NCBI RefSeq assembly: GCF_000091045.1
Contig: NC_006687.1
Coordinates: 1,342,001 to 1,406,000 of the forward strand
Source: Cryptococcus deneoformans JEC21
Taxonomy: Eukaryota > Basidiomycota > Tremellomycetes > Tremellales > Cryptococcaceae
Length of the DNA stretch: 64,000 bases
Reading direction: 5' to 3'
Shown: positions 12,464-24,202 of the stretch, one piece after another
Position numbering within the stretch: the stretch's first letter is position 1
Layout of the letters: every line of letters starts with the position of its first letter
Translations under genes and position numbers: made by a program
The notes under the pieces: generated by a model
What the model was told of the DNA's origin: nothing
The model's database searches: none
What the model saw: the letters and a program-made list of their open reading frames with translations, nothing else

Positions 12464-14529
12464 TTAAGCTGCGCAAGCGGGGACGATAGAAGAAGATCGC
12501 CCTAAATACCTTCTCCACAACTCCTGAGTAACCCTTTTCCTTTCACCAGCGGCGCCTTGCTCTCCGCTCATCAAGCTCTTGTTTTCAAATGCCCTCCTAC
12601 CGAGGAAAGGCATGACTTCCTCGAGCTTGCCATAGGCGATGTACTTGAAAGCGACGGGCTGACCGTCGTTAACGAATCTAGCAGCGTTGCGATCTGTAAG
12701 GTCGTCCTTCATGCCGTACAGCTGCGCTATCCTGACTCTACCTCTCACGTCCTTCTTCAATCTCATCAACCCACTGGATCCCTTTTCAGCCAAGCCGTTT
12801 TTAAGCAGATTCTCACAGATGATATCACAAGATTCGGGGTTGTGAGTACCGAAAATGACGCTTAGCGCTCGTTCGGGGTGAAAAGATTTGAGTTGATCAG
12901 AGAGGGTGGTGAGGATGGTGGAGATGGAACCGTCGTAAGAGACATCGGTGACAGGCTTGTTGGGCCAGATGGGGTCCGCACCCAGGCGATCTTCATCAAG
13001 CCATTTCTTGCGTTCTTGGAGGTGATAGGCACCACGGACGAGTTTGAGACCGAGAGCGTAAACCGTTGGCCTCTGCATGTTGGATTGCGTGCATGAGGTG
13101 GGTTGGTTGACGACGTAGGTATGACTGGTAGGTCCCGCTAAAACAGCGAGGTCAATTTAGCTTTCGAAAATGACCAAGGATGGGAAATTCACTAGATAAG
13201 AGGGCCATTCCACTTCTCACTCTTTGACTTTGGAGGCTTATTGAATACTTCAGACAAGAGGAGAGTGTAGCCATCCAAGGCTGGCTGGTACCATGTGTGC
13301 TCGGCATCAATGATGAGCACAACGCTTCAAGAGGTCAGATATTACCCAAAAAGTGGAAACCTGGAAGTACCTACTCGTTCTCTTTAGCTTTTTCCCCAAT
13401 CTTCCTTAAATTGTACCAAAGGTCGCTAAGTACTTCTAGATCATCTTCTTTCAACCCTGGATCAGTCTCCAATACTCCGATATCATCCCATTTATCCTTC
13501 AAAGCGAACAGTTCTCTTGGATCGCCGAAATTGAGGTCTTGTGTACGAGCAAGGACTTGACAGTCGAGAGATTCGGGGGTACATGGGTAAGGTACAAAAA
13601 GAGGGGTGTTTGGGGCGTTAGTGGAGCTGGATTCGGCCAGGGATCGTAGACGAAGCAAAGTGTAAGAGGCCCGCTCAAGGACATTGGGGTCAACGATACC
13701 GGTCTGAAAGAGCATTATCCGTCCACTCTTGTTCATCGAAAGAAACATCTTGAAAACTCACAACCTTGAGAGCGAAGCCGGTGGCACCTCTTTGTTCGAC
13801 AGGCAGACTTCTTTCATATTCTCCACTCTTTTCCAATGCCATCATGACTTGCTCTAGCCTGTGCTTCCTTTCTCTCTGGCGCCTTGCCTCCTTTCCATAA
13901 GTATTATCGTCTTGTAACCGAGATTCATCAACTTCAGCAGAGTAGTTTAACATTGCCCCTATCCCCCTAGTGCGCAGGGCTTTCAAAGACGAAATGCAGT
14001 CTTCCACAGTCTCACCTGGAACAAATTGCTCGAAGAAAGTGTTCCGGACGAACCATTCTGTGGGCAGGCGCAAAGGAGAATTAATAAGGATGGATAATAT
14101 CTTTGGAGAGTAGTCGACGACGCCTGGGAAGGAAATGAGCGAGTAAACTAGCCATGTTCGAAGAAGCTGGGCTGTAGATGCGATTTGAAGGGAAGAGGAG
14201 CCAGCACCAGGAAATGGTTCGGTCTCAGCTGAGAGCGTGGGAACAAGAAGAAAACCGGCCGGGAGAAATGCGAGAGGGTAGAGATAACGACGACGGAAGC
14301 GGCGGGAGCTAAAACCAGAGCTAGGGCCCGATTCAGAGCCAGAATCAGAAGAAATGGAGGAAGAAGTGGTGGTGGAATATACACAACAACTATCATAACC
14401 AGTCCCAAGTGAAGGTATCCAAGCTGGTCTGAACTGTCTTCTAAAACGGACAGGTTGTGTGGATGGGATCACGAAGCGGGAAGCACGCATGTTGAGGGAG
14501 GCTTGGTTGACGATGATCTGACAGATCAT
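12464..14529 (-). pseudogene. PUT1/PUT5: Proline dehydrogenase copy with one-base frameshift
   Basis: Reading leftward the exons are 14529-13762, 13703-13375, 13324-13193 and 13137-12464, the same layout as the intact copy at 15504-17473; exons 2 and 3 have identical lengths (329 and 132 nt). The enzyme oxidises proline to pyrroline-5-carboxylate with FAD in the mitochondrion. Exon 4 opens in the conserved frame (GTYQSYLRRQPTHL), but an extra A in the run 13060-13062 shifts the frame just before the YALGLKLVRGAY segment. Translation would stop at 12996-12998 after about 456 residues, losing the YGMKDDL and LGRRAFENKSLMS active-site segments. Beyond the lesion the frame is intact to the normal stop, and I saw no other lesion. 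This could be a recent loss of function or a base-calling error. An in-frame ATG at 14490 is an alternative start. Confidence 0.75.
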
Positions 14530-15503
14530 GATTCACATTTCTTCACTATATTTATATATGCCAAGCACGCAGCTGTGCGTAATTCACACAGATAATAAGG
14601 CAAACTCTAATCCAAGGCGGCCTCTGCCAAAATTGACTAGTGGACGAATCCGCTTTATCACCGTGGTCAGTTCACGGCATTGAAAGCTCCCTCGGACGGA
14701 GTTCGAAGAGGGAAGGCTGCCTCTTCTAGCTTCCCAGGATCCAGGCACATGCCGCCCGCTGCTATCTCGTGATGGCAGTATCTTATCGCGGTATTAGAAG
14801 AAAAAGCCGAGTGTGGCGGTTTTAATTTTCGGAACAGCCGACGTGTATCGTGCAGGGTGCGCAGTAATTGTTCCGTCACTAACGAAGGAATTGTCACGAA
14901 CGACCGATCGATCATTTATATCTTGACATGATTTTCGTCAGTCCTAAGCGCCATCTGAGGACTGATTCCGGAGTCGCAAGAACCATGTGGCAAGGTACAG
15001 GATATGTGCTGTCAACATGATATGTGGGCAGTAGTGTATGTAAGACTTACTCGTTAATAACTGAATAAAGAGAAGAAGAGAGAGCCGTGTTGCAAGCACT
15101 ACGTAAAAAGATTCATTTATGTCTCTGTACGATGACACTATCGGAAGATCAGCTGTATCCCATTCTCTTACCAACTGTGGCTACTGTTATCAAGGAGATG
15201 TTTGACTCGCCTTTTCAAAACCAAATGTGCGACTGCGTGAACCTTAGGAATGCCCCATTACTATAGATAATATACACCAAAACCCATCATATACCAAGTC
15301 CATTCCCCAAGGTGTCGCTCCATTCAAACAAAAAATTACTGGTACGATATAATACCAGCATCATGATGCCGCAACTTCTGTAATAGCTGTAATTATGCAT
15401 TGTACAGTACATGGCAGTCTATATCTAAACACAAGAAACCCCCAAAAGATGACGGATACTACTGACGGGACTCTGTTACACCTTACATCTCCACTTGAGC
15501 GCC
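14530..15503. other. Intergenic between tandem proline dehydrogenases
   Basis: This 974-bp gap holds the promoter of the frameshifted copy on the right of its start and the 3' end of the intact copy. No gene is supported. Three GATA-factor-like motifs are listed separately. Confidence 0.6.
14590..14788. promoter_or_regulatory. GATA-type motifs upstream of proline dehydrogenase
   Basis: HGATAR matches occur at 14590-14595 (plus), 14655-14660 (minus) and 14783-14788 (minus), 60 to 260 bp upstream of the start at 14529. Fungal GATA factors control nitrogen catabolite repression, including proline use in several species. Such short motifs are frequent by chance, so function is inferred. Confidence 0.3.
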
Positions 15504-17473
15504 TTATACTGAGCCACCAAAAAATCTTCTCTTTAACTCGGCCGCCACTCGCCTCATTTCTGCTGCTGCACCGTGATCACCGCTCATCAAACTCTTGTTC
15601 TCAATCGCCCGCCTACCAAGGTAAGGCATAACCTCTGAAAGCTTGCCGTATGCCATGTATTTGAGAGCAACGGGCTTGCCATCATTGACGAACTTTCTGG
15701 CCATACGATCTGTGAGGTCGTCCTTCATACCCAGCAACTGTGCAATCCTAACCTTACCCCGCACGTCCTCTCTCAACCTCAACATCTTCGCTTCCCCTAC
15801 TTCCTTGGCAAGGCCGTTCCTGAGCAAGTTCTCGCAGACGAGATCACAAGACTCAGGGTTGTGGGTACCGAACGCAACGCTCAAAGCGAGCTCGGGGTGG
15901 GGAGACTTAAGTTGGGAGGCGAGAGTGGTCATGATGGTGGAGATAGAGCCATTGTAAGCGACGTCAGTAGCAGATTTGTTGGGCCAGATGGGAGCGGCAC
16001 CGACACGGCCCTCGTCGGACCACTTCTTGCGTTCTTGCTCAAAGTAGGCACCACGGACGAGCTTGACACCGAGGGCGTAGCCGTTGACTTCGGCGTGTTG
16101 TATGGCGTGAATAAGGTGTGTGGGTTGACGGCAGAGGTAGGTCTGATAAGTACCGCTGCAATGGGTTAGTTAAGGATGAAAGGGAGACACTCGAAAGAAG
16201 AACTCACTAAATCAGAGGACCAGTCCAGATCTCCTCTTTGGAAGTGGGAGGTCGATTGAACTCTTGAGAAAGAAGAAGGGTGTATGCGTCCAAAGCTGGC
16301 TGGTACCAAGTGTACTCGGCATCAACATAGAGAATGATGCTGAGATCTGTCAGCATTACAAATATGATGGCCTGGGTTCAATCAACTCACTCGTTCTCCT
16401 TAGCCTTGTGACCAATCTTCTGCAACTTGTACCACAACTGTCTAAGCTCCTCAAGGTCACCCTCTTGCAATCCAGGATCCTTTTCCAAAACACCCATGTC
16501 ATCCCACTTGCCCTTCAAAGCAAGGAGCTCCTTGCCATCACCTAGCTTAAGCTCGGGAGTGCGGGCAACGACTTGCCGGTCCAGGGTTTCGGGAGTACCA
16601 GGGTAGGGGACGAAAAGATGAGTGTTGGGGGCTGTGGGAGAATTGGACTTGGCAAGAGGACGTAATCGGAGAAGGGTGTACGAAGCTCTTTCAAGGATGT
16701 TGGGGTCAATAAGGCCAGTCTAGAGGATTTATATTAGTACATATTTCTTCGATTTTGCCAAGGAACGAACGCACGATCTTTAGAGCGAAACCAGTAACAC
16801 CTCTCTGGTCAACGGGCAAGCTTCTTTCATATTCTCCAGCAGCCTCCAAAGCAGTGATGATAGTCTCAAACTTCTTTTCTCTCTCCTTCCTGTTCCTTTC
16901 CTCCTTGGAAGGAGCAGTCTCGGTCAACTGCGACTCGTCTACTTCGGCAGAGTAGTTTAACATGGCACCAACGTTCCTCTCCCTGAAAGCCTTCAAAGTA
17001 GGCATACATCCCTCTACGGTCTCACCAGCGACGAATTGGCCAAAAAAGGTGTGTCGGACGAACCATTCAGTGGGGCCGCGTAAAGAAGAGTTGATAAAGA
17101 AGTTAAGAACGGCAGGAGAGTAGTCAACAACGCCAGGCATAGAGATGATGGCGTAGATGAACCAAGTCCGGAGAAGCTCGGAGGTCGTAGAAGTGGAGAG
17201 AGAAGTGGGCACAGGAATGGCATCTGGCTCAGAGTCGGCAGAGAGGACAGGGAGTAAGAGCAAGCCAACAGGGAGGATAGCAAGGGGATAAAGGAGTCGG
17301 CGGCGAAAGCTGGACCCAGAACCAGAGGAAGGAGAAAGGCCGATAGTGAGGCAACGGCTGCTTCCAGCGCCAAAGGAAGGAGCCCAGGTAATCCTTAGCT
17401 GGCGGAAGCTAGAAGATTGTCGAAAAGGAGTTGTCATTCGAAAAGGTCTCATGATCGGTCGGATTGCGGACAT
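15504..17473 (-). CDS. PUT1/PUT5: Proline dehydrogenase (mitochondrial), intact copy
   Basis: Exons 17473-16775, 16719-16391, 16339-16208 and 16155-15504 splice in phase to 603 residues. The basic, serine-rich N-terminus, followed by a hydrophobic segment (YPLAILPVGLLLLPVLSA), fits mitochondrial inner-membrane targeting. Family features include MLNYSAEVDES, YVDAEYTWYQPALDAYT-type text in exon 3, GVKLVRGAYFEQE, FGTHNPESCD, LLGMKDDL and the C-terminal LGRRAIENKSLMS, which matches the flavin- and substrate-binding arginines of PRODH. The enzyme passes electrons to ubiquinone and feeds pyrroline-5-carboxylate to PUT2. I recall two adjacent genes, PUT1 and PUT5, in C. neoformans, but I cannot tell which name fits which copy. 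Confidence 0.93.
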
Positions 17474-19011
17474 CTTGCGCGTTGTGGACCGTTCGTTGTT
17501 ACACTGAGTTTGAGAGGAGATCGCAGAAAGAAAGGATTGGGAAAGCGATGTTGACTATTTCTAACAAGATGTTCCACCAGCGTAACAGTCGGCACAAGGG
17601 AGGCCAGCGAGCTTTTCTGTTTTACCACTACACCCACTGACGGACGGACAACACAAGACGGAGTCTACAAATCGCCTCTCAGGAACCATAGGCATTACCG
17701 CTTCGGCTGACGCCGAGGCACAAAAGCACAGGAATTCGTCAGGGATCTTAGGGGGTGATAAGAACTTCTGTGCGGCTTTCCCGGTGGCCCTGACGCGGGC
17801 AGCGTTTTGACGGCCGCGAAATAAAACGTCGACGACACGATAAAATGGCAGGAGACGGCTCGTTCGTTGACTCCATTTTGTTGGCTGTGCGTGCCATGCG
17901 TGGAATACGTGTGGTGCTCATCAAGGCAAGGGAGGCATATGACCAACACAGACTGCACAAAAAACGCATAAAAAATGTGGATTGTAGACAGCAAACGGCC
18001 GCTGACTCTATTCTGTGCCTGACGGGCTTCGGACTGATGATGGAGAAGGATGGGTCGAAGATGACAGATGGTGAAAGACGTCTGCCATGTTGGATTTCTT
18101 TGTTACGAGATTGCGAACATAATAAAAGCCCGAAACAATTGGGGACTGAGGAAAGGTACGGATTGTTTATCGGCCATCTACAACCATCGTCAGATCGTGG
18201 AACACGGAGGATTGATGTAATGATTGCAGGCGAGCGATGAACGTAAATGAAGGACGAGAGCGGGGAAGTATTCCATATATTTCCATTGTTTGGCCTTGAT
18301 TCTGCATTCAGATTACTTCTTATGTTGGCTCCTTATCCCCAGGTGATTATCTTGAAAAGTTACACTTCGACCTGATTGCATTTTCTGGCTCATAATTATT
18401 CGGGCCGGTAGCAACAACGTCATTATTTTGACTTCTTTCACTTCGGAAGGCATGCGGTGGTTCCTCATCACCATCAAAATGATCAATCATTTGGGGTATA
18501 TTCCACATGATCTTTCCCGTACGTTCTCCTGTCTTTGAGTGTCCCTTCACCTATTTAAGTCCATCACGCCAACGAACCTTGACGGAGGCTGACATGAGGA
18601 GGCAATAAATAACACACTCTTGTCCTCGGTCAGGGGTTGTTCGAAGGTTGGGATGGAGAAGGAGTCAAAAGATAGCCGGAGTACTTTTCTCGTATCATCT
18701 TCAGCCTTCATACTGAGTAGCCGCCGAAACTACATTTTCAGGGCATTGTGTCTCTCCAGATCCACAAGTAATCAGTGGCAAGTACTTTATTTTTACTTCC
18801 GAGTTTAATTCGGTTTCTCGGCGTCCGCCGCATATTCTGCCGACTTCTTGCCGGCAATTCACATGGCCGATTTCATAGTGATGTCAGCTAGCGCCCTTTT
18901 TGAGCGTTGCCTTCAACCAATGCTTACGAACTGATCGTCTCTTGCTCTTGTTTCTTTTAAGCTGCCCATATAGCTAGACGGATTCCTTGCTTCCAGATAA
19001 ACTTTGCCACC
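17474..19011. other. Intergenic, divergent 1.5-kb region
   Basis: This separates the intact proline dehydrogenase (minus) from the third LYC1-like gene (plus). A 131-codon frame at 17845-18240 has no recognisable domain, no splice support and ordinary composition, so I do not call it a gene. GATA-like motifs near the proline dehydrogenase are listed separately. Confidence 0.5.
17756..17843. promoter_or_regulatory. GATA-type motifs upstream of intact proline dehydrogenase
   Basis: TGATAA at 17756-17761 and CGATAA at 17838-17843 lie about 285 and 365 bp upstream of the start at 17473. Similar motifs precede the frameshifted copy. Regulation by a nitrogen GATA factor is an inference from family knowledge. 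Confidence 0.3.
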
Positions 19012-20429
19012 ATGTCCGATTCTCGCGATCACCTCCAAGAATTTACTATCAAAGCTGCCAATCCGGCCCAGGCCGAGCAGCATGCGCGGGCTGGATTCGT
19101 CATGTGGGGCAGGAAGCAGTCGTGGGAAGTAAGCGGCCGCAAGTCGATTTATAAGCCAGAATACCAGCTGATGTAAACTAGGAGTATTGGGAGGTTTACG
19201 AGAAGGAGAGAAAGGAAGCTGCGTGGGGGAAAGATGCGTTGGTGACATGGTGAGGAACACTCGATTTGCAGATATGCGTAGGAAAAGTATCGCTGATATA
19301 TCGTTCTTACCAGGGTGCTGGTTCGAAACGATGATCCCGAGGGGGACATCTATGCTGGATGTGAGACGTAAGCATTCATAGCTCTATGCGTGTCTTGATT
19401 TTTGCTAATGTGGTCGGACAGGTACCGGCGCAAGGGTTGGGTGAAGCACCAAGGTGCCAGTGACATTGAGGAAGGATACGTGTATGGTATTGCTTCAGTG
19501 GTGACGCCAAAGCATCACCTCCGTAAGCTCATTGTGCTTTGGTGAGGATCCGGTCTGATGAAGTCGTCTTGATAGGCCAAGGTTTCGCAACTCGTCTCCT
19601 CAGCTTGCTCCACCGCCATATCGCGCCTGCCAATACACTTCCACCCATCCCTGACTCTTGGGGCAAAGATCAACCCGTGATTCCAGTGGCTGAAGAAGTG
19701 TCTTCCCGTCTTCCAAAAGCTATCGGGTCTGTGCTATGGTCCGACATCGGCTCCAAGTTTTACTCCCGTTGTTCTATGGGTGCTGAACGACCTGGCTGGC
19801 TCGTTGAAGATTCTCAAAATACTGAATTGATATGGAAGATTTTCCATCCTGCGGCAGGCTCTACAGAAGGCTTCAACTTTCTTTTTGAAGATGATTTGGA
19901 AGAGATCGGTCAAATTCTCTCCGAGGCCATGCAGGAAAGGTTGAGGAAGACCGATACCTCCCGTAGGGCGTATTTTGTTCAAGATCCATCAACGCCAGGT
20001 GTTCTTTCTTTCGCACCTGTCAAAGGCTCTTGGATGGAAAAGACCCCCTCTCCGTTGCCTGTCGGCATCCGCATCAAATCACCTTCCGGCAAACCGTCAG
20101 ACGACGCCATTGTTCTTTTTGCCGTTACCTGTCCTCCAATCGGCGAACGTTTTCTCATCACACATATTTCCAACCTCGATTCTCACCAGCTGCCTTTTGT
20201 GCTTCAGGCGTTTGACATGCTTGCTACCGATGCGGGCCAGGAAGAAGGCTGGGTCTGGGATCTCAGTTTGTCAAGTAATTTAGTGCATGCTTGGCAGCAG
20301 TTGCCTGATAGGGAAGTAAGGGTCGGACGAAGGCAGGAGATGTACGGACATTTGTTGGGTGTGGCGTGGTACGGGCCTGAGGAGGAAAAGGGCACTTTGC
20401 TTGAAAGTCAGATGTGGAGCTGGTGCTAG
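19012..20429 (+). CDS. LYC1-like GNAT-family acetyltransferase, third paralog
   Basis: Exons 19012-19128, 19182-19249, 19314-19367, 19422-19522 and 19576-20429 encode 397 residues. The architecture equals that of the gene at 899-2314: FTIKAANPAQAEQHARA at the start, VLVRNDDPEGDIYAG, VVTPKHHLRQGFATRLL as the likely CoA-binding region, LWSDIGSKFYSRCS, and a C-terminal domain ending in SQMWSWC. The last four exons match that paralog in length to the base. Its C-terminus is closer to the partial gene at the left edge (FGERFLIT/IGERFLIT, EEGWVW) than to the 899-2314 copy, so the copies have different ages or have exchanged sequence. It sits about 16.7 kb from the other two, with the proline dehydrogenase pair in between. 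Lysine acetylation is inferred only. Confidence 0.86.
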
Positions 20430-21060
20430 ATTGTAGCCATACATTTAAAAAGAATCGGGAAAGGACTGCAAGAGCATGTCCTGTATAGAAGCATGTACGA
20501 ACAAGAGTTGTCTGTCATCTCAAAGCATTTTGAGCAATCCCTGCCAGGACGCACCATATCTCATACGTATGTTTGGAGGTCGCTATAGGGACGAACGCAT
20601 TCTGGCAAGTGCCACAGGTGATAACGCCGAAGTGGACGAGTGAGCGCGGATGGCGAGAGCCGGTGGGCAGCGGGCGGTGAGCATCACGTTATGCGCGTGG
20701 GCGAGCTGTGAGGGGGGAGGAAGGCTGCTCTTCTGGCCAACAAGTTGTGCCAGCCACACCACAGCTACGTCGCACAACGCACGCTCTCTACCTTCCCACA
20801 GCGTAGCACCCCATCCAGGGGTACACTGAGCATACAGAGTAAGTCCTCCCATGTGGCCGGGCGCCTCCGATCCCCCTGTCCGGTCCACCTCCGCGACCGC
20901 ACTGAATTACGAACCTTCTCTCGTAACGTGTTCTCCTCTCTCTTTCTTCCTTCCTTTTGCCACCTACCTAGCCGTTGGCGTTAGCTATACATGAGCTAAC
21001 CATCTCCAGCGCACGCCGTCTACCTACCACCACCACCCACCTAGACTGTCACGACCCAAC
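20430..21060. other. Intergenic, promoter of ataxin-2-like gene
   Basis: No gene is supported. The last 200 bp are pyrimidine-rich (many TCTC and CCACC runs), as is usual in front of strongly expressed genes in these fungi. A frame on the minus strand at 20583-20888 has no family resemblance. Confidence 0.55.
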
Positions 21061-23747
21061 ATGTCTAACGAGCGCGGACGAGGACGAGGCGGAAACCGCG
21101 GTGGGCGAGGAGGTATGGAAGGAGGTTCTGCCAGGTGGGCATTCGATTCGTACCATCCTGCGTAATCGACGCTGACGAGAACAGACGAGGTGCTTGGCGC
21201 AACGGACCCCCTGCAGGCAGTTTCCCTCACTCTCGCGGAGGTTCCCCTGCCTTGGGTCAAAGCCCGACTCCTAGAATGAGCATTAACGACCACATGCATG
21301 ATCTCAAGATTGTCCACGGTGAGCATAAAGGCTTCCAAACGGATACCGACATCTCCCGGACCGCCGGCCCTGTCGAGCGCGAACTTCAACCTTGGGTCCC
21401 TGATGGTCCTTCACCTCCGCCTCTGTCTAACGGTGAGAGCGGGAACGCAGACTTTGAGACATTTGGTACAACCAACAACATCACATGGGATCAGTTTGAG
21501 ACTAATGAGAGGTTGTTTGGTGCCAAGACGGATTTCAAGGAGGAGCTGTATACCACCAAGTTGAACAAGTCCGGACCCGATTTCCATAAACGGGAGAAGG
21601 AAGCAGAAAGGTTGGCCAAACAGATCATGGGGGTGGGTAGATTCCATGAGATGTGTGTTTTTGCTGATGAACTTGTAGCAAACGAGTAAGAATGCGCATA
21701 TTGCAGAGGAGCGAGGTCAGGCGACCGATACTCGAGACGAAGAGGAAAAGTACTCTGGCGTCAGTCGCGCTCCAAACGCATATGTCCCTCCCAGTGCTCG
21801 ACGTGCTATGGGCCAAAGTTCTGCCACTCTTCGACCTGATCCTACTTCCGAGTCCAAGACCAATGGCAGCACCCCAGTTCCTGCCAAAACAGCTTCCCCC
21901 GCTGCTCTTGAAACCGCCCCTCCAGTTCCCGAGCGAAGGATCAGTGATGACCCTGTTGGGAGCAAGCCCGAAGCTCCGGCAATGAAGGTTACTGGTACGA
22001 CTGTCAGGCCCATCACTGAAAACATCGAGGTAACGGTCAACGGTGCAAGTGTAACGGCCGAGACAAAGCCCGAATTGAGCGGTGTAGTCAACGAGTGGAG
22101 GCAATTTGTTGGGACAGAGCGAGAAAAGGTCGAGGCGAAGAAGCAATCGGTCCTGAAGTCTGAAAAGGAAAAGCAGCTTGCGGACTTTAAAAAATTCCAG
22201 GCTAACTTCAAAGTGCCCCTCCCTTTGCCCAAAGATATTTTACCTATCCTCTCAAAGGACGAGGCAAAGCAGAAAGATATCGAGGCGAAAGCTACGAGTG
22301 CCCTTCAAGCAGCAAAGGAACGCAAGTCATCCATCGCGAAAGACTCACCTGCCAAATCCCCTGCTACCTTAAACTCCGTGAAGTCCGATGCACCCAAACC
22401 CGCTCCGCCGAAGAAGATTGTGATGAAGATTCCAGAGATCCCACCGTTCAACCCCGCCAAGCGGAAGGCTCCCGCGGTACCCGTACCAGAGTCTGCCACA
22501 CAGGATATAAAACTCATCACTTCCCCTGCACCTTCCAACGGCAGTCTTGCATCCCAAGCCACCAAGCTCAACCCTACCGCGAGCACATTCGTATTTAAAC
22601 CTAGGGCTGATGCTGCCCCCTTCAAGCCTGGTCAACCTTCCGTTAGCCCTTCTATCGCCCCTAATCAACCCTCTGCAGGACCCTCGAATGCGAGTGCTAG
22701 CGCCACAGCCCCGAAAGGAAATGCCTTCTTCCGAGACAAGCTTCCCGAAAAAACACATATCAATGCGAGAGAGGATTTCAATCCGTGGAAGCATGGACCT
22801 GTGCCGCGTCCCAACACTGTTGGGACCGGATGGCCTTACCCTGGTAGAAAGGTTGGCGTTCCTCCACCCTTTATGAGCCCCGCAGCTCCGCCGCAGATGC
22901 AGATGCAGTTTGAAGATGACCCGACTTCACCCTCCCCTCACCCGGCTCAACCTGCCATGATGCCTGGGATGCCCCCCAACTACCCTCCCTATGGTCGTTT
23001 CCAAGTAAGTCTTTTTCTCACAGATTCCGATTCAATGCCTGACGGGAATGTGGTTTTCCAGCCCGGGATGCCTCCACCATACGGCGTCCCAGGGGGTATG
23101 CAGAACCCCATGTTCTCCCCAGGCCCGCATTTCTCTCCTCACCCAGGTCAACCGATGGGTCAACCTCCTCAGCATATGATGCCCGGCGGACCTCAACCCA
23201 ATATGCCAATGTACTTCCAGAACGGCATGCCTCGTGCGTCTCTTCCTCTTTCACCTCTTCTTTTTTGAGCGCGAACGACTGACGACTTTTTCAGAAAACC
23301 CTGCTTTCCTCCCTCCTCAGATGCAACAGTTCCCTCATAACCCTCAACGTCCTGGTCCTGGGCCAGGCCCAGGACCCGGTGGTCCGCAAATGTTCTACCC
23401 CAATCAAATGCCTCCTATGCCGCATCAGACTCCCTGTACGTTTCATCCTTCTCTATCTCCTCAATGCATGCATCTTTCCCTTCTCTTCTTTTTGCATGTG
23501 AAAGGCCGATCATGCTGACCAGAATGACGTTTATCCAGTACAACAACACACTATCCCTTTTTCTGGTCCTTCTCCCGCTCAACCGCAGTTCCAGCACCAG
23601 CACCAGCACCAGCATCAAGGCCAACACCCGCACCAGCAAGCTCCTCCGCCGCCACCTGTACAAATGTCACCAGCCCATTCTACGCCCAATGGACCAGGTG
23701 GTGTGGTACAAGGAGGTCCTCAGCAGAATGGACAGACTCAAGGATAA
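21061..23747 (+). CDS. PBP1: Ataxin-2/Pbp1-like RNA-binding protein lacking an Lsm domain
   Basis: Exons 21061-21134, 21185-21632, 21679-23004, 23062-23233, 23295-23435 and 23539-23747 encode 789 residues. The first 25 residues are an RGG-type stretch ([14 protein letters not shown]). Residues about 75-100 ([18 protein letters not shown]) match the segment directly after the Lsm fold of ataxin-2. The LsmAD domain follows ([20 protein letters not shown] to [10 protein letters not shown]). A PAM2 motif for binding poly(A)-binding protein is seen as [14 protein letters not shown]. The C-terminus is Pro/Met/Gln-rich and contains a His-Gln repeat. Such proteins act in stress granules and in control of poly(A) tail length. 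The usual N-terminal Lsm fold is missing and no open frame upstream could supply it. Intron 23005-23061 is an in-frame 57-nt intron that could be retained without a stop. Confidence 0.88.
23592..23618 (+). repeat. CAGCAC hexamer repeat coding His-Gln
   Basis: Three perfect CAGCAC units are followed by CAGCAT and CAA inside the last exon of the ataxin-2-like gene. They encode alternating glutamine and histidine. Repeat number may vary between strains. Confidence 0.85.
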
Positions 23748-24202
23748 AAGTCGTTCGTCCTCTGATGTTAGCGTTGACATCATGCGAGAAGATAAGTAGG
23801 TGTGGGCGCAAACGTTTTGAGGATAAACTTTGCGTGGGATGGAGCGGAAGAGGGAAGAGAGCATTTCGAGGGGGGCAAAAGAGCTGATAGGAAATGCAGG
23901 GTGGAAGGAAGCATGGTTTATTCTGGAGGAGGACGTAAGGGAGGAGTTAAGGAGATGAGAGGAAGTAGCATTTTAAACTCTTTCAATGGATATCATTTAT
24001 GCCAACAAAGCAAGTCGTCTCAAAACAAGGGGCGTAGTGTTCATGTTCTTTTCATGGCCTTTAATCTCTTTTTACTCTTTCAACTGCAGTCAACTCCAGG
24101 ATTTCGATCAAATTTGGCTCATAGATGTGGTAAAAGATCTGTGACATCAGGCCATTTACAGTATTGAATTAACGTTTGGTTTTCTGCTGTACGAGTAGAG
24201 TA
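23748..24202. other. Convergent intergenic region
   Basis: The 3' ends of the ataxin-2-like gene and acetoacetyl-CoA synthetase meet here. No gene is supported. Confidence 0.55.

Noticed and set aside
17845..18240. 131-codon frame in the large intergenic gap
   Set aside because: No domain, no introns and ordinary composition; too little to call a gene.
23005..23061. Reading through intron 3 of the ataxin-2-like gene
   Set aside because: The 57-nt segment is in frame and without stop, but it has GTAAGT and TTCCAG ends and sequence unlike the Pro/Met-rich exon, so an intron is more likely.
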